NCBI RefSeq assembly: GCF_900091625.1
Contig: NZ_FMIC01000002.1
Span: 4,216,001 to 4,280,000, forward strand
Origin: Micromonospora peucetia
GTDB taxonomy: Bacteria; Actinomycetota; Actinomycetes; Mycobacteriales; Micromonosporaceae
Length of the DNA: 64,000 bases
Direction of reading: 5' to 3'
The notes under the pieces were generated by a model that did not search any database, was not told where the DNA came from, and saw only the letters and a program-made list of their open reading frames with translations. A program made the translations under genes and the position numbers. How positions within the stretch are numbered: position 1 is the stretch's first letter; every line of letters starts with the position of its first letter. Positions 29,767-38,336 of the stretch are shown here, piece by piece.

Positions 29767-31074
29767 ATGACCACCGACGATCTGCTGGCCCGGCACCGGG
29801 CCGTGCTTCCGTCCTGGATGCCGCTCTACTACGACGAGCCGATCGAGCTGGTCTCCGGTTCCGGTCGCCGGGTCACCGACGCCCGGGGGCGCACCTACCT
29901 CGACTTCTTCGGCGGGGTGCTGACCAACATGATCGGCTACGACGTTCCGGAGATCCGGGAGGCGGTCGAGCGGCAGCTGCGTACCGGCATCGTGCACAGC
30001 TCCACCCTCTACCTGATCCGGCAGCAGGTCGAGCTGGCCGAGAAGGTCGCCCGGCTCTCCGGCATCCCGGACGCGCGGGTCTTCTTCACCAACTCCGGCA
30101 CGGAGGCGAACGAGGCGGCGCTGCTGGTCGCCACCAACCACCGCCGCTCGCACCAGATCCTCGCCGTGCGCAACAGCTACCACGGCCGGTCGTACGCGGC
30201 GATGGGCGTGACCGGCAACCGGAACTGGTCGGCCAGCGCGCTCAACCCGCTCCAGGTGGCCTGGCTGCACTCCGGCGAGCGGCTGCGCGGCCTGCTGGCC
30301 CGGCTGGGCGAGGCGGAGCGGGTCGAGGCGGCCGTGGAGGACCTGCGCGAGGTGCTCGCCACCCAGACCGCTGGCGACGTGGCCTGCCTGGTCGCCGAGC
30401 CGATCCAGGGGGTGGGCGGCTTCGTGCACCCGCCGGACGGGCTCTTCGCCGCCTGGAAGAAGGTCCTCGACGAGCACGGCATCCTGTTCGTCGCCGACGA
30501 GGTGCAGACCGGCTGGGGACGCACCGGCGAGCACTTCTGGGGTTACCAGGCGCACGGCGTCACCCCGGATCTGCTCACCTTCGCCAAGGGCATCGGCAAC
30601 GGCTTCGCCCTGGCCGGTGTGGTCGGTCGCGCGGACGTGCTGGAGTCGGTGCCGGCGATCAGCTTCTCCACCTTCGGCGGCAACCCGGTCTCGACGGCCG
30701 CCGGCAACGCGGTGCTCGACTACCTGCTCGACCATGACCTCCAGGCCAACGCGGCCCGCACCGGCGCGATCCTCGCCGACGGGCTGCGCGCCGCCGTGGG
30801 CGGCCTCGACGCCGTAGCGGAGGTACGCGGCAAGGGCCTGATGCTCGGCGTCGAGTTCGTCCGCCCCGGCACCGTCGAGCCGGATCCGGCGCTGACCGCC
30901 CGGGTCTTCGAGGCGTGCCGGTCAGGCGGGCTGCTGACCGGCAAGGGCGGCCTGTACGGCAACGTGCTGCGGATGGGCCCGCCACTGACGTTGACCGAGG
31001 ACGAGGCCCGCGAAGGGCTGGCCATCCTCGTCGAGGCCATCCGCTCCTGCGTGGCGGCCCAGGTGGCGGCGTGA
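29767..31074 (+). CDS. Class III (omega) PLP aminotransferase
   Basis: A 435-residue fold-type I aminotransferase. Visible: FFTNSGTEANEAALLVATN (cofactor region), NSYHGRSYAAMG, FVADEVQTGWGRTG (Asp that contacts the PLP ring nitrogen) and TFAKGIGNGFALAGVV with the Schiff-base Lys. Best fits are beta-alanine, GABA or beta-aminoisobutyrate:pyruvate aminotransferases. It is translationally coupled (GTGA overlap) to a methylmalonate-semialdehyde-type dehydrogenase, so a C3/C4 amino acid is probably transaminated to a semialdehyde that the second enzyme oxidises. Shine-Dalgarno GAGAGGG precedes ATG. Confidence 0.92.
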   Translation: MTTDDLLARHRAVLPSWMPLYYDEPIELVSGSGRRVTDARGRTYLDFFGGVLTNMIGYDVPEIREAVERQLRTGIVHSSTLYLIRQQVELAEKVARLSGIPDARVFFTNSGTEANEAALLVATNHRRSHQILAVRNSYHGRSYAAMGVTGNRNWSASALNPLQVAWLHSGERLRGLLARLGEAERVEAAVEDLREVLATQTAGDVACLVAEPIQGVGGFVHPPDGLFAAWKKVLDEHGILFVADEVQTGWGRTGEHFWGYQAHGVTPDLLTFAKGIGNGFALAGVVGRADVLESVPAISFSTFGGNPVSTAAGNAVLDYLLDHDLQANAARTGAILADGLRAAVGGLDAVAEVRGKGLMLGVEFVRPGTVEPDPALTARVFEACRSGGLLTGKGGLYGNVLRMGPPLTLTEDEAREGLAILVEAIRSCVAAQVAA

Positions 31075-32582
31075 GCGCGGGGGAGCAGGGCGTGGACGTG
31101 ATCGGCCACTTCGTCGACGGCAAGCCGTTCAGCGGCTCGTCCGGGCGGCACGGGGACGTCTTCGACCCGGCGACCGGTCGGCGTACCGCCCGGGTGGAGC
31201 TGGCCTCGGCGGCGGACGTCGCGGTCGCGGTGGAGGCCGCCGGGCGCGCGGCCCGGCTCTGGCGGGACGCGTCGCTGGCCAGGCGGACGGCGGTGCTGTT
31301 CGCCTTCCGGGAGCTGGTGCACGCGCGGCGGGACCGGCTCGCCGCGGTGATCACCGCCGAGCACGGCAAGGTGCTCGCCGACGCCGCCGGTGAGGTGCAG
31401 CGTGGCCTGGAAGTCATCGAGTACGCCTGCGGCATCCCCTCGGCGCTGCGTGGCGGGTTCAGCGAGAACGTCTCGACCGAGGTCGACTCGTACAGCCTGC
31501 GGCAGCCGGTCGGCGTCGTCGCGGTGATCTCCCCGTTCAACTTCCCGGTGATGGTGCCGCTGTGGTTCCTTCCGATCGCGGTGGCCTGCGGCAACGCGGT
31601 GGTGCTCAAGCCGAGCGAGAAGGACCCGGGCGCGGCGCTGCTGCTGGCGCGGTGGTTCGCCGAGGCGGGCCTGCCCGACGGGGTGCTCAACGTGGTCAAC
31701 GGCGACGCCGAGGCCGTCAACGCGCTGTTGGACCATCCGGGCGTGAAGGCGGTGTCGTTCGTCGGCTCCACCCCGGTCGCCCGCCACGTCCACCAGCGCG
31801 GCACCGCCGCCGGCAAACGGGTGCAGGCGTTGGGTGGGGCGAAGAACCACATGGTGGTGCTCCCCGACGCGGACCTGGACCTGGCCGCCGACGCGGCGGT
31901 CAACGCGGGGTTCGGCTCGGCGGGGGAGCGGTGCATGGCGATCTCGGCGCTGGTCGCGGTGGAGCCGGTCGCCGACGCCCTGGTCGCCCGGATCGCCGAG
32001 CGGCTGGGCCGGCTGCGCACCGGCGACGGCCGGCGCGGCTGCGACATGGGCCCACTGGTCACCGCCGGGCACGCCGCCCGGGTGCGGTCGTACGTCGAGG
32101 CGGGGGTGGCCGCCGGCGCGGTGCCGGTGGTGGACGGGCGCGACGTCGAGCCGGACGGCGACGCCGGCGGGTTCTGGCTGGGCCCGACGCTGTTCGACCA
32201 CGTCACTCCGGACATGTCGATCTACACCGACGAGATATTCGGCCCGGTGCTCGGCGTCGTGCGGGTCGGCTCGTACGACGAGGCGGTGGAGTTGGTCAAC
32301 GCCAACCCGTACGGCAACGGCACGGCGATCTTCACCAACGACGGCGGCGCGGCCCGGCGCTACCAGCACGAGGTGGAGGTCGGCATGGTCGGCGTCAACG
32401 TGCCGATCCCGGTGCCGATGGCGTACTACTCCTTCGGTGGCTGGAAGTCCTCGCTCTTCGGCGACCTGCACGCGCACGGCGAGGACGGGGTGCGCTTCTT
32501 CACCCGGGGCAAGGTGGTCACCAGCCGCTGGCTGGACCCCCGGCACGGCGGGGTCAACCTCGGCTTCCCCACCCAGACCTGA
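31071..32582 (+). CDS. mmsA: CoA-acylating methylmalonate-semialdehyde dehydrogenase
   Basis: A 503-residue aldehyde dehydrogenase. Motifs: PVGVVAVISPFNFPVMVPLW, VLKPSEKDPGAALLLA, the nucleotide-binding FVGSTPVARHVHQRG, and the catalytic Cys in GSAGERCMAIS; the C-terminal GGWKSSLFGDLHAHGEDGVRFFT region is typical of MmsA/IolA. The family oxidises malonate or methylmalonate semialdehyde to acetyl- or propionyl-CoA with CO2 loss. GTG at 31071 overlaps the aminotransferase stop. The likely pathway is beta-alanine or valine/thymine-derived amino acid breakdown. Its 3' end overlaps the acyltransferase gene on the other strand by 29 bases. Confidence 0.93.
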   Translation: MSAGEQGVDVIGHFVDGKPFSGSSGRHGDVFDPATGRRTARVELASAADVAVAVEAAGRAARLWRDASLARRTAVLFAFRELVHARRDRLAAVITAEHGKVLADAAGEVQRGLEVIEYACGIPSALRGGFSENVSTEVDSYSLRQPVGVVAVISPFNFPVMVPLWFLPIAVACGNAVVLKPSEKDPGAALLLARWFAEAGLPDGVLNVVNGDAEAVNALLDHPGVKAVSFVGSTPVARHVHQRGTAAGKRVQALGGAKNHMVVLPDADLDLAADAAVNAGFGSAGERCMAISALVAVEPVADALVARIAERLGRLRTGDGRRGCDMGPLVTAGHAARVRSYVEAGVAAGAVPVVDGRDVEPDGDAGGFWLGPTLFDHVTPDMSIYTDEIFGPVLGVVRVGSYDEAVELVNANPYGNGTAIFTNDGGAARRYQHEVEVGMVGVNVPIPVPMAYYSFGGWKSSLFGDLHAHGEDGVRFFTRGKVVTSRWLDPRHGGVNLGFPTQT

Positions 32583-34026
32583 GCAGCCGCAGGGTGCCGG
32601 CCCCGGCCAGGTACGCCACCAGCGCCGACGCCGGTATTCCCAGCGGCTCGGGCGCCGACTTCGGCGTCTCGGCGTTCACCACCAGCGCGTACACCACGGC
32701 GGCGAAGCCGGCGGCGGTGAGCGCGGTACGCACGGTGGCCCGCCACCCGGGGCCGGCCGGCGCGCGGCCCGACGCCGCCGCGCCGGTGGGCGCCCCGGCG
32801 GTCCGTCGGGTGCTCCCGGCGGACCCGGTGCGGGCGGTGCGGGCCTCGACGGGGCCGAAGACGGCGACCAGGGCGGCCAGCACCACGGTCAGCATCAGCA
32901 CCCACGGCACCCGCCAGGCCAGCCAGGCGGCCGACCCCACCGGCGGGGTCGGCAGCTTCCCGGCCGCGTCCAGTGCGCCCACCAGTAGGATCGCGGCGGT
33001 CAGGTGCCAGAGGAAGACGGTGAGCACGACCATGTTCACCGCGATCACCGCCTGCCAGGGGCGGGGGCGGCGCAGCCAGCACTCCGCCGGGCCGCGCAGC
33101 AGCAGGATCAGGCCGAACTGGGCGGTGGTCAGGGTCAGCAGGGCCAAACTGGGCGGGGCGGCGTTGTCCAGGCGTTCACCCGGCACGTTGAGCATGGCCA
33201 CCGGATACGGTCCGACGGTGGTCAGCAGCACCGTCGCGGCCAGCCCGCCCAGCAGCGCCACCGCACCCGCGCGGCGGGACTGCGGCAGCCGGCGGGCCGG
33301 CGGCCCGCCGCGCGTGGCTGCGGGGCGGGGTGCGGGTGCGGCCGGCGGACCGGGGTGGGCGTCGTGACGCCCGGCGTCGGCGTCGCGCCAGGCGATGCCG
33401 AGCTGGTGCACGGCCAGCCAGCCGAAGACGTAGTTCGGCAGCGCCAGTTCGGCCGGGCCCAGCGCCCGTCCCACGTCGCCGGCGACGACCAGCGCGGCGA
33501 GAGCCAACGGGACGAGCAGGCCGAAGCGCCGGTGCAGGGCGTACATCACCGGGGTCAGCGGCACCACGATCAGGTAGGCGGCGAGGAACCAGAGCGGGAT
33601 CGTGGCGAACCAGGCGACGGTACGCACCAGCGTCGCCTCGACGCCGGCCAGCGACCCGAGCGCGGCGCCGCCGGCGATCACCAGCAGCAGCGCGGTGGTG
33701 GGTCGCAGCAGCCGGGCGCCCCGGTCCAGCAGCCAGGCGGTGGCGTCGACGCCGGCGGCCCGGCGGGCGGTCAGCGAGGCGGCGTTGGCATACCCGCCGA
33801 CCAGGAAGAAGACCGGCATGACCTGGGCCAGCCAGGTGAGCGGGTAGGCCCAGGGCAGGTCGGGCAGCGCCGAGCGTCCCGTGGGCCGGCCGGTGGCGTC
33901 CTCGCCGATCGCGGCGACCGCCCAGTGGCCGAGAACGACCATGCCGATGGCGAGCGCCCGGAGCAGATCGACGTAGCGTTGCCGACCAGCCGGGGTGCGC
34001 GCGGCGAGTTGCCGCAGGCGGCGCAT
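32554..34026 (-). CDS. Acyltransferase family 3 integral membrane protein
   Basis: A 490-residue protein with the Acyl_transf_3 pattern: N-terminal RYVDLLRALAIGMVVLGHWA (the Arg and His of the family), PVFFLVGGYANAAS, RLLRPTTALLL, about 10 membrane segments, and VVLTVFLWHLTAAILL near 345. Members transfer acetyl or other acyl groups to cell-surface sugars or lipids. There are two low-complexity Ala/Pro/Arg loops, near 215-255 and 395-425. It converges with mmsA, overlapping by 29 bases. Substrate unknown. Confidence 0.9.
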   Translation of the reverse strand: MRRLRQLAARTPAGRQRYVDLLRALAIGMVVLGHWAVAAIGEDATGRPTGRSALPDLPWAYPLTWLAQVMPVFFLVGGYANAASLTARRAAGVDATAWLLDRGARLLRPTTALLLVIAGGAALGSLAGVEATLVRTVAWFATIPLWFLAAYLIVVPLTPVMYALHRRFGLLVPLALAALVVAGDVGRALGPAELALPNYVFGWLAVHQLGIAWRDADAGRHDAHPGPPAAPAPRPAATRGGPPARRLPQSRRAGAVALLGGLAATVLLTTVGPYPVAMLNVPGERLDNAAPPSLALLTLTTAQFGLILLLRGPAECWLRRPRPWQAVIAVNMVVLTVFLWHLTAAILLVGALDAAGKLPTPPVGSAAWLAWRVPWVLMLTVVLAALVAVFGPVEARTARTGSAGSTRRTAGAPTGAAASGRAPAGPGWRATVRTALTAAGFAAVVYALVVNAETPKSAPEPLGIPASALVAYLAGAGTLRLLRSGWGSRG

Positions 34027-34115
34027 GGCCCGAGGGTACGGCAGGCGTGGACTGGCCGGTGCTGATAACGGTTCGGTCCCCGGGGGTTGAAGTCCGCGCC
34101 CTCCTGCCGTAGAAA

Positions 34116-34144
34116 TTCTTCAGCAACATGTTGCGAACTGAAGA
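34116..34144 (+). promoter_or_regulatory. Nested inverted repeat upstream of the first NgcE gene
   Basis: Perfect palindrome CAACATGTTG (34124-34133) flanked by TTCTTCAG (34116-34123) and CTGAAGA (34138-34144) in inverted orientation. It lies in an AT-rich patch 77 bp before the ATG, unlike the surrounding sequence. It does not look like a DasR site; an RpiR or ROK regulator is possible. Confidence 0.55.
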
Positions 34145-34220
34145 CAAATTCCCCCGCGCCTCGTGCGGCGGCCGCCACCCCCATCCGGCGCGACCGCCCG
34201 GACCGATCCGAGGAGAGACC

Positions 34221-35636
34221 ATGAACAGGCGTGACATCCTGCGGCGCACCGCCGCCGCCGGCCTCCTGGCCACCCCTGCCGCCGGCCTGCTGGCCGGCTG
34301 CGCCACCGGTGGTGGCGACGACAAGGGCGACGCCGAGACCTACAAGGGCACCAAGAGCGAGCAGAACCCGCTCGGGGTCAAGGAGGACGCGCCCCTCGAG
34401 GTGGTGATCTTCAACGGCGGCTTCGGCGAGGAGTACGCGAAGGCCCACGAGGCCATGTACACCGAGAAGTACCCGAAGGCGAAGATCAACCACTCGGCGA
34501 CGCAGGAGATCAGCAAGACCCTCCAGCCGCGCTTCGTCGACGGCACCCCGCCGGACGTGGTCAACAACTCCGGCGCCGGCCAGATCGACTTCAACGGCCT
34601 GGTGTCCCAGAACGCCCTCGCCGACCTGGGCGAGCTCCTCGCCGCCCCGAGCCTCGACATCCCGGGCAAGACCGTCAAGGACACCCTGCTGCCGGGCGCC
34701 GTCGAGGTCGGCTCGTACGACGGCAAGTTCCTGGTGATGAACTACACCTACACCGTCTACGGCATCTGGCACTCCACCAAGCTCTTCACCGAGCGCAAGT
34801 GGGAGTACGCCAAGACCTGGGACGAGCACATCGCGCTGTGCAAGCAGATCAAGGCCGCCGGCATCGCCCCCTGGACGTACGCGGGCGCGCACCCCCGCTA
34901 CATGAGCTGGCCGGTGATCTCCACCGCGATCAAGTTCGGCGGCCCGTCGGTCGCCGCCGCGATCGACAACCTGGAGCCCAACGCCTGGAAGTCCGACGCG
35001 ATGAAGACCGCGGCCGACGCCTGGCACCAGATCGTCAAGGACAAGTACATCCTCGAGGGCTCGCCCGGCCTCGACCACAAGCAGTCGCAGACCGCGTGGT
35101 GCCAGGGCAAGGCGGCCTTCATCTCCTGCGGTTCCTGGCTGGAGAGCGAGCAGAAGGACGTCACCCCGGCCGGGTTCAACATGACCATCCAGCCGACCCC
35201 GGGCCTGGGCAGCGGCGACAAGCTGCCGTTCGAGGCCGTCCGGGGCACCGCCGGCGAGCCGTTCATGGTCCCGGCCAAGGCCAAGAACGCCGCCGGTGGC
35301 CTGGAGTACTTCCGGCACATGCTCTCCAAGAAGGGCGCGCAGGACTTCACCAAGAAGGTCTCCAGCCTGACCGTGGTGGCCGGCGCCAGCGAGGGCGTCG
35401 AGCTGCCCTTCGGGCTTTCCACGGTGACGAAGGCGCTGGAGGCCTCCGGCAGCAACGGCTTCAACTGGGTTTACCCCAACTACTACCGCAAGCTGGAGCG
35501 CAACCTGATCGACGCCGCGTGCGGCGAGTTCTTCAGCGGGCGGATCAGCCCGGCGGAGTTCCTCGACCAGTGCCAGAAGGGCGCGGACTCGATCGCCCAG
35601 GACAGCTCGATCAAGAAGTACAAGCGGGCCGTCTGA
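34221..35636 (+). CDS. GlcNAc/chitobiose ABC transporter substrate-binding lipoprotein (NgcE-like), copy 1
   Basis: A 471-residue lipoprotein. The signal has a twin-arginine stretch (NRRDILRRTAAAGLL) and a lipobox LLAGC with Cys near 27, so Tat export followed by lipid anchoring is likely. The mature protein follows the NgcE type of solute-binding proteins (VVIFNGGFGEEYAKAHE, QPRFVDGTPPDVVNNSG, YGIWHSTKLF, and the C-terminal YYRKLERNLIDAACGEFF), known from streptomycetes to bind N-acetylglucosamine and diacetylchitobiose. First gene of an operon with two permeases. AGGAGAG precedes ATG 34221. Sequence differs from copy 2, so the two may prefer different ligands. Confidence 0.9.
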   Translation: MNRRDILRRTAAAGLLATPAAGLLAGCATGGGDDKGDAETYKGTKSEQNPLGVKEDAPLEVVIFNGGFGEEYAKAHEAMYTEKYPKAKINHSATQEISKTLQPRFVDGTPPDVVNNSGAGQIDFNGLVSQNALADLGELLAAPSLDIPGKTVKDTLLPGAVEVGSYDGKFLVMNYTYTVYGIWHSTKLFTERKWEYAKTWDEHIALCKQIKAAGIAPWTYAGAHPRYMSWPVISTAIKFGGPSVAAAIDNLEPNAWKSDAMKTAADAWHQIVKDKYILEGSPGLDHKQSQTAWCQGKAAFISCGSWLESEQKDVTPAGFNMTIQPTPGLGSGDKLPFEAVRGTAGEPFMVPAKAKNAAGGLEYFRHMLSKKGAQDFTKKVSSLTVVAGASEGVELPFGLSTVTKALEASGSNGFNWVYPNYYRKLERNLIDAACGEFFSGRISPAEFLDQCQKGADSIAQDSSIKKYKRAV

Positions 35637-35704
35637 CATCCCGGCCGGTGGGGGCGGGGCAACCCGCTCCCACCGGGCCGCCGCGCAAGAGGTAGGACCT
35701 GATC

Positions 35705-36613
35705 GTGAGACATGGCAAGTACCCGCTGATCGTCACCTTCCTGGTGCCGCCGGTGCTGCTCTACGTCATCTTCGTCGTGTCGCCGTACCTGCAGGCGTTC
35801 CAGATCTCCACGACCGACTGGCTCGGCTACTCCGCCGACGCCAACTCCGTCGGGCTGGCGAACTTCAAGACGCTGTGGAAGGACGACTACGTCTGGAACG
35901 CGTTGAAGAACAACGCGATCCTGCTGGTGTTCGTGCCGGTGCTGACGATCGTGCTCGGCCTCTTCTTCGCCGCCATGCTCAACATGGGCGGTCGCAAGGG
36001 GCGGGCGGGGGTCAGCGGGGTGCGCGGCTCGTCGTTCTACCGCACGGTCTACTTCTTCCCGCAGGTGCTCTCCGTCGTGATCATCGCGCTGCTGTGGAAG
36101 GAGGTCTACCACCCGAACAAGGGGCTGCTCACCAGCGCCCTGAACAGCGTCGGCCTCGCCGCGCCCACCTGGCTCGGCGACCCGAAGACCGCCTTCTGGT
36201 GCGTCCTCGCCGTGATGATCTGGAGCAACGTCGGCTTCTACGTGGTGCTCTTCGGCGCGGCCATGTCGGCCATCCCGAAGGAGATCTACGAGGCCGTCAT
36301 GCTCGACGGCGCCTCCCGGCTGGCCACGTTGTGGAAGGTGACCATCCCGCTGCTCTGGGACACCGTCCAGGTCGCCTGGGTCTACCTGGCCATCTTCGCG
36401 CTGGACGGGTTCATCCTGGTGCAGTTGATGACCAACGGCGGACCCAACTTCTCCACGGACGTCATCGGCGTGCGGATGTACGACACGGCGTTCGGCAGCG
36501 AGACCAAGTTCGGCTACGCCTCGGCGATCGGCGTGGTGATGTTCTTCCTGACCCTCACGGTGGCGGTGCTGGCGCTGCGGGCCAGCAAGCGAGACAGGAT
36601 CGAGTACTCGTGA
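35705..36613 (+). CDS. Sugar ABC transporter permease (NgcF-like), copy 1
   Basis: A 302-residue integral membrane protein with six predicted segments and the EAA loop EIYEAVMLDGASRLATLWKV that docks the ATPase. It belongs to the MalF-type permeases of CUT1 sugar importers. It follows the NgcE-like gene by 68 bp and overlaps the next permease by 4 bases (GTGA). Start GTG 35705 gives MRHGKYPL, nearly the same as copy 2 (MRHGKYPF). Confidence 0.92.
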   Translation: MRHGKYPLIVTFLVPPVLLYVIFVVSPYLQAFQISTTDWLGYSADANSVGLANFKTLWKDDYVWNALKNNAILLVFVPVLTIVLGLFFAAMLNMGGRKGRAGVSGVRGSSFYRTVYFFPQVLSVVIIALLWKEVYHPNKGLLTSALNSVGLAAPTWLGDPKTAFWCVLAVMIWSNVGFYVVLFGAAMSAIPKEIYEAVMLDGASRLATLWKVTIPLLWDTVQVAWVYLAIFALDGFILVQLMTNGGPNFSTDVIGVRMYDTAFGSETKFGYASAIGVVMFFLTLTVAVLALRASKRDRIEYS

Positions 36614-37515
36614 CGACTCTGGACAAGCCCGCCCCCCGGGCGCTGCCCGCCGAGGCTCCCGGCCCCGCCGACCGCCCGGTACGCCGCGAACTCGGTGTCG
36701 CCAACGTGCTGTCGCACGGCTTCCTGCTGTTCTGGGGCGCGCTGACCGTACTGCCGCTGCTCTGGATGTTCATCAGCTCGTTCAAGAGCAACGCGGAGAT
36801 CCTCTCCGACCCGTGGAGCCTGCCCAGCGCGCTGCGCTTCGACAACTGGTCGCGGGCCTGGAGCGGGGCGCACATCGGCCAGTACTTCCTCAACAGCCTG
36901 GTGGTGGTGGCCGGCTCGGTCACCCTGACGATGCTGATGGGCGCCACCGCCGCGTACGTCTTCGCCCGCTACGAGTTCCGCGGCAAGCAGTTCGTCTACT
37001 ACCTGTTCGTCGGCGGGCTGATGTTCCCCGTCTTCCTCGCCCTGGTGCCGCTGTTCTTCGTGGTGCGCAACGCCGGCCTGTTCGGCACCTGGACCGGGCT
37101 GATCCTGGTCTACGCGGCCTACTCGCTGCCGTTCACGGTGTTCTTCCTGACCGCCTTCTTCCGCACCCTGCCCACCGCCGTGGCAGAGGCGGCCCTGGTT
37201 GACGGCTGCGGTCACTTCCGGCTCTTCTTCCAGGTGATGCTGCCGATGGCGCGTCCGGGACTGATCAGCGTCGCCATCTTCAACTTCCTCAGCCACTGGA
37301 ACCAGTTCCTGCTGCCCCAGGTGCTCATGCAGGGCGACGAGTCCAAGTGGGTGCTCGCCCAGGGGCTCGCCGCGCTCTCGGTCAACCAGGGCTACGCCGG
37401 CGACTACGCACAACTCTTCGCCGGCCTCACCATCGCGGTTATCCCGGTGCTGCTGGTCTACATCCTCTTCCAGCGCCAGGTCCAGTCCGGCCTGACCGCC
37501 GGCCAGCTCAAGTAG
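36610..37515 (+). CDS. Sugar ABC transporter permease (NgcG-like), copy 1
   Basis: A 301-residue MalG-type permease with six membrane segments, an N-terminal cytoplasmic Pro/Ala tail and the EAA loop VAEAALVDGCGHFRLFFQVM followed by the conserved PMARPGLISV. It pairs with the preceding permease to form the membrane channel. No ATP-binding gene follows, as in Streptomyces NgcEFG, which shares the MsiK ATPase encoded elsewhere. A clear hairpin terminator follows 47 bases after the stop. Confidence 0.92.
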   Translation: MTTLDKPAPRALPAEAPGPADRPVRRELGVANVLSHGFLLFWGALTVLPLLWMFISSFKSNAEILSDPWSLPSALRFDNWSRAWSGAHIGQYFLNSLVVVAGSVTLTMLMGATAAYVFARYEFRGKQFVYYLFVGGLMFPVFLALVPLFFVVRNAGLFGTWTGLILVYAAYSLPFTVFFLTAFFRTLPTAVAEAALVDGCGHFRLFFQVMLPMARPGLISVAIFNFLSHWNQFLLPQVLMQGDESKWVLAQGLAALSVNQGYAGDYAQLFAGLTIAVIPVLLVYILFQRQVQSGLTAGQLK

Positions 37516-37562
37516 TTCCGCCTGGTCCCGAGCGCCCGCCACCCCGTTCCGGTCACCGAGCC

Positions 37563-37584
37563 AGCTGATCGCTCCCGATCAGCT
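37563..37584 (+). terminator. Hairpin terminator of the first NgcEFG operon
   Basis: AGCTGATCG pairs perfectly with CGATCAGCT around a CTCC loop, 47 bases after the permease stop. Confidence 0.72.
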
Positions 37585-37743
37585 CGCTGCGCGAAGCCAG
37601 TGACGGCTCGTGTTGGCTCGTGTTGGCTCCTGCCAACTCATCTGCTGGCCGATCCCGATCAGCCCGTAGACCGATCCTGATCACTGCTTCCTCGGGCTTG
37701 GCGGCCCGGGGAAGCGGTGGGTGCCACTGGTGTACGTCGGACG

Positions 37744-38017
37744 CTGTCGAGCTGCCCCGTCTGTGGGACCGCGCCGCCGGGCCCGCCGTCTGCCCCGTGT
37801 TCGTGCGGCGTATGCCTCGTGTCTCATGCGGACGTCTGCGTCCGTCTGCCCCCGTGTTCGTGCGGACGTCTGCTTCCCGTCTGCCCCCGTGTTTCGTGCG
37901 GACGTCTGCTTCCCGTCTGTCGCCCGGGTGTTCCATTCCGGCGTGCGACCCGGAGTGGGTCCTGCCCACCTGGCGTTTGGCCCGACGGGTGGTCCCACGG
38001 ACGGGGCAGCTCGACAG
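37744..38017. repeat. 274-bp element bounded by ~27-bp inverted repeats
   Basis: The left end 37744-37770 (beginning CTGTCGAGCTGCCCCGTC) and the right end 37991-38017 are inverted copies with one mismatch in 27; a weaker match extends the arms to about 39 bases. The interior carries the 35-bp tandem repeats. No target-site duplication is evident and there is no transposase nearby. Confidence 0.75.
37827..37932. repeat. Tandem repeat, three copies of ~34-36 bp
   Basis: Copies start with TGCGGACGTCTGC at 37827, 37861 and 37897; each continues with CCGTCTG and ends in GTGTT-type sequence. A more diverged copy may precede them. Confidence 0.85.
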
Positions 38018-38100
38018 GGGCCGAGACCCGTTGCCGGGCCCGTCCTGAGGCTGGTGGCGTCCCGCGCGGTGCTTCGTAGGCTGGCGTCGGGGCAGCGCGA

Positions 38101-38154
38101 GCGTCATCGGGCAACGTGGCGTCATCGGGCAACGCGGCGTCGTCGGGCAGCGCG
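38101..38154. repeat. 18-bp tandem repeat, three copies
   Basis: GCGTCATCGGGCAACGTG (38101-38118), then copies with 1 and 3 changes to 38154; a degenerate copy lies just before. Confidence 0.85.
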
Positions 38155-38336
38155 AGCGCGGTGCCACCGCCCAGGCCTTCGGCAGGCCGGCTTCGTCGCG
38201 CCTCGGCTCGCTGGGCCTTCGAGCGATCCGACAGGGGCCGGTCACCGGGCGCGGTCCGGCTGTCTGGCTGTCCGACTCGCCGGCCTTCGTCTGCCCGTAC
38301 TCCCGGGGCGCCGCCGGACCCCGGCCCCGGATCCGG

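Larger units (their letters stand above)
37516..38336. other. Repeat-rich intergenic region without a convincing gene
   Basis: 820 bp between the first transporter operon and the kinase. Open frames exist on both strands, but they are Arg/Pro/Gly/Ala-rich, made of repeats and lack starts with Shine-Dalgarno sequences. The region holds a terminator hairpin, a duplicated GGCTCGTGTT (37605-37624), an inverted-repeat-bounded 274-bp element with 35-bp tandem repeats, and an 18-bp triplicate. Confidence 0.75.

Noticed and set aside
34116..34144. DasR operator upstream of the first NgcE gene
   Set aside because: The palindrome CAACATGTTG with CTTCAG/CTGAAG arms does not match the ACTGGTCTAGACCA-type DasR consensus.
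37827..37932. CRISPR array
   Set aside because: Only three copies, directly adjacent with no unique spacers, and no cas genes.
37553..38245. Possible repeat protein on the minus strand of the repeat island
   Set aside because: The repeated peptide comes from the DNA repeats, the frame lacks a supported start and shows no codon bias difference from the other frames.
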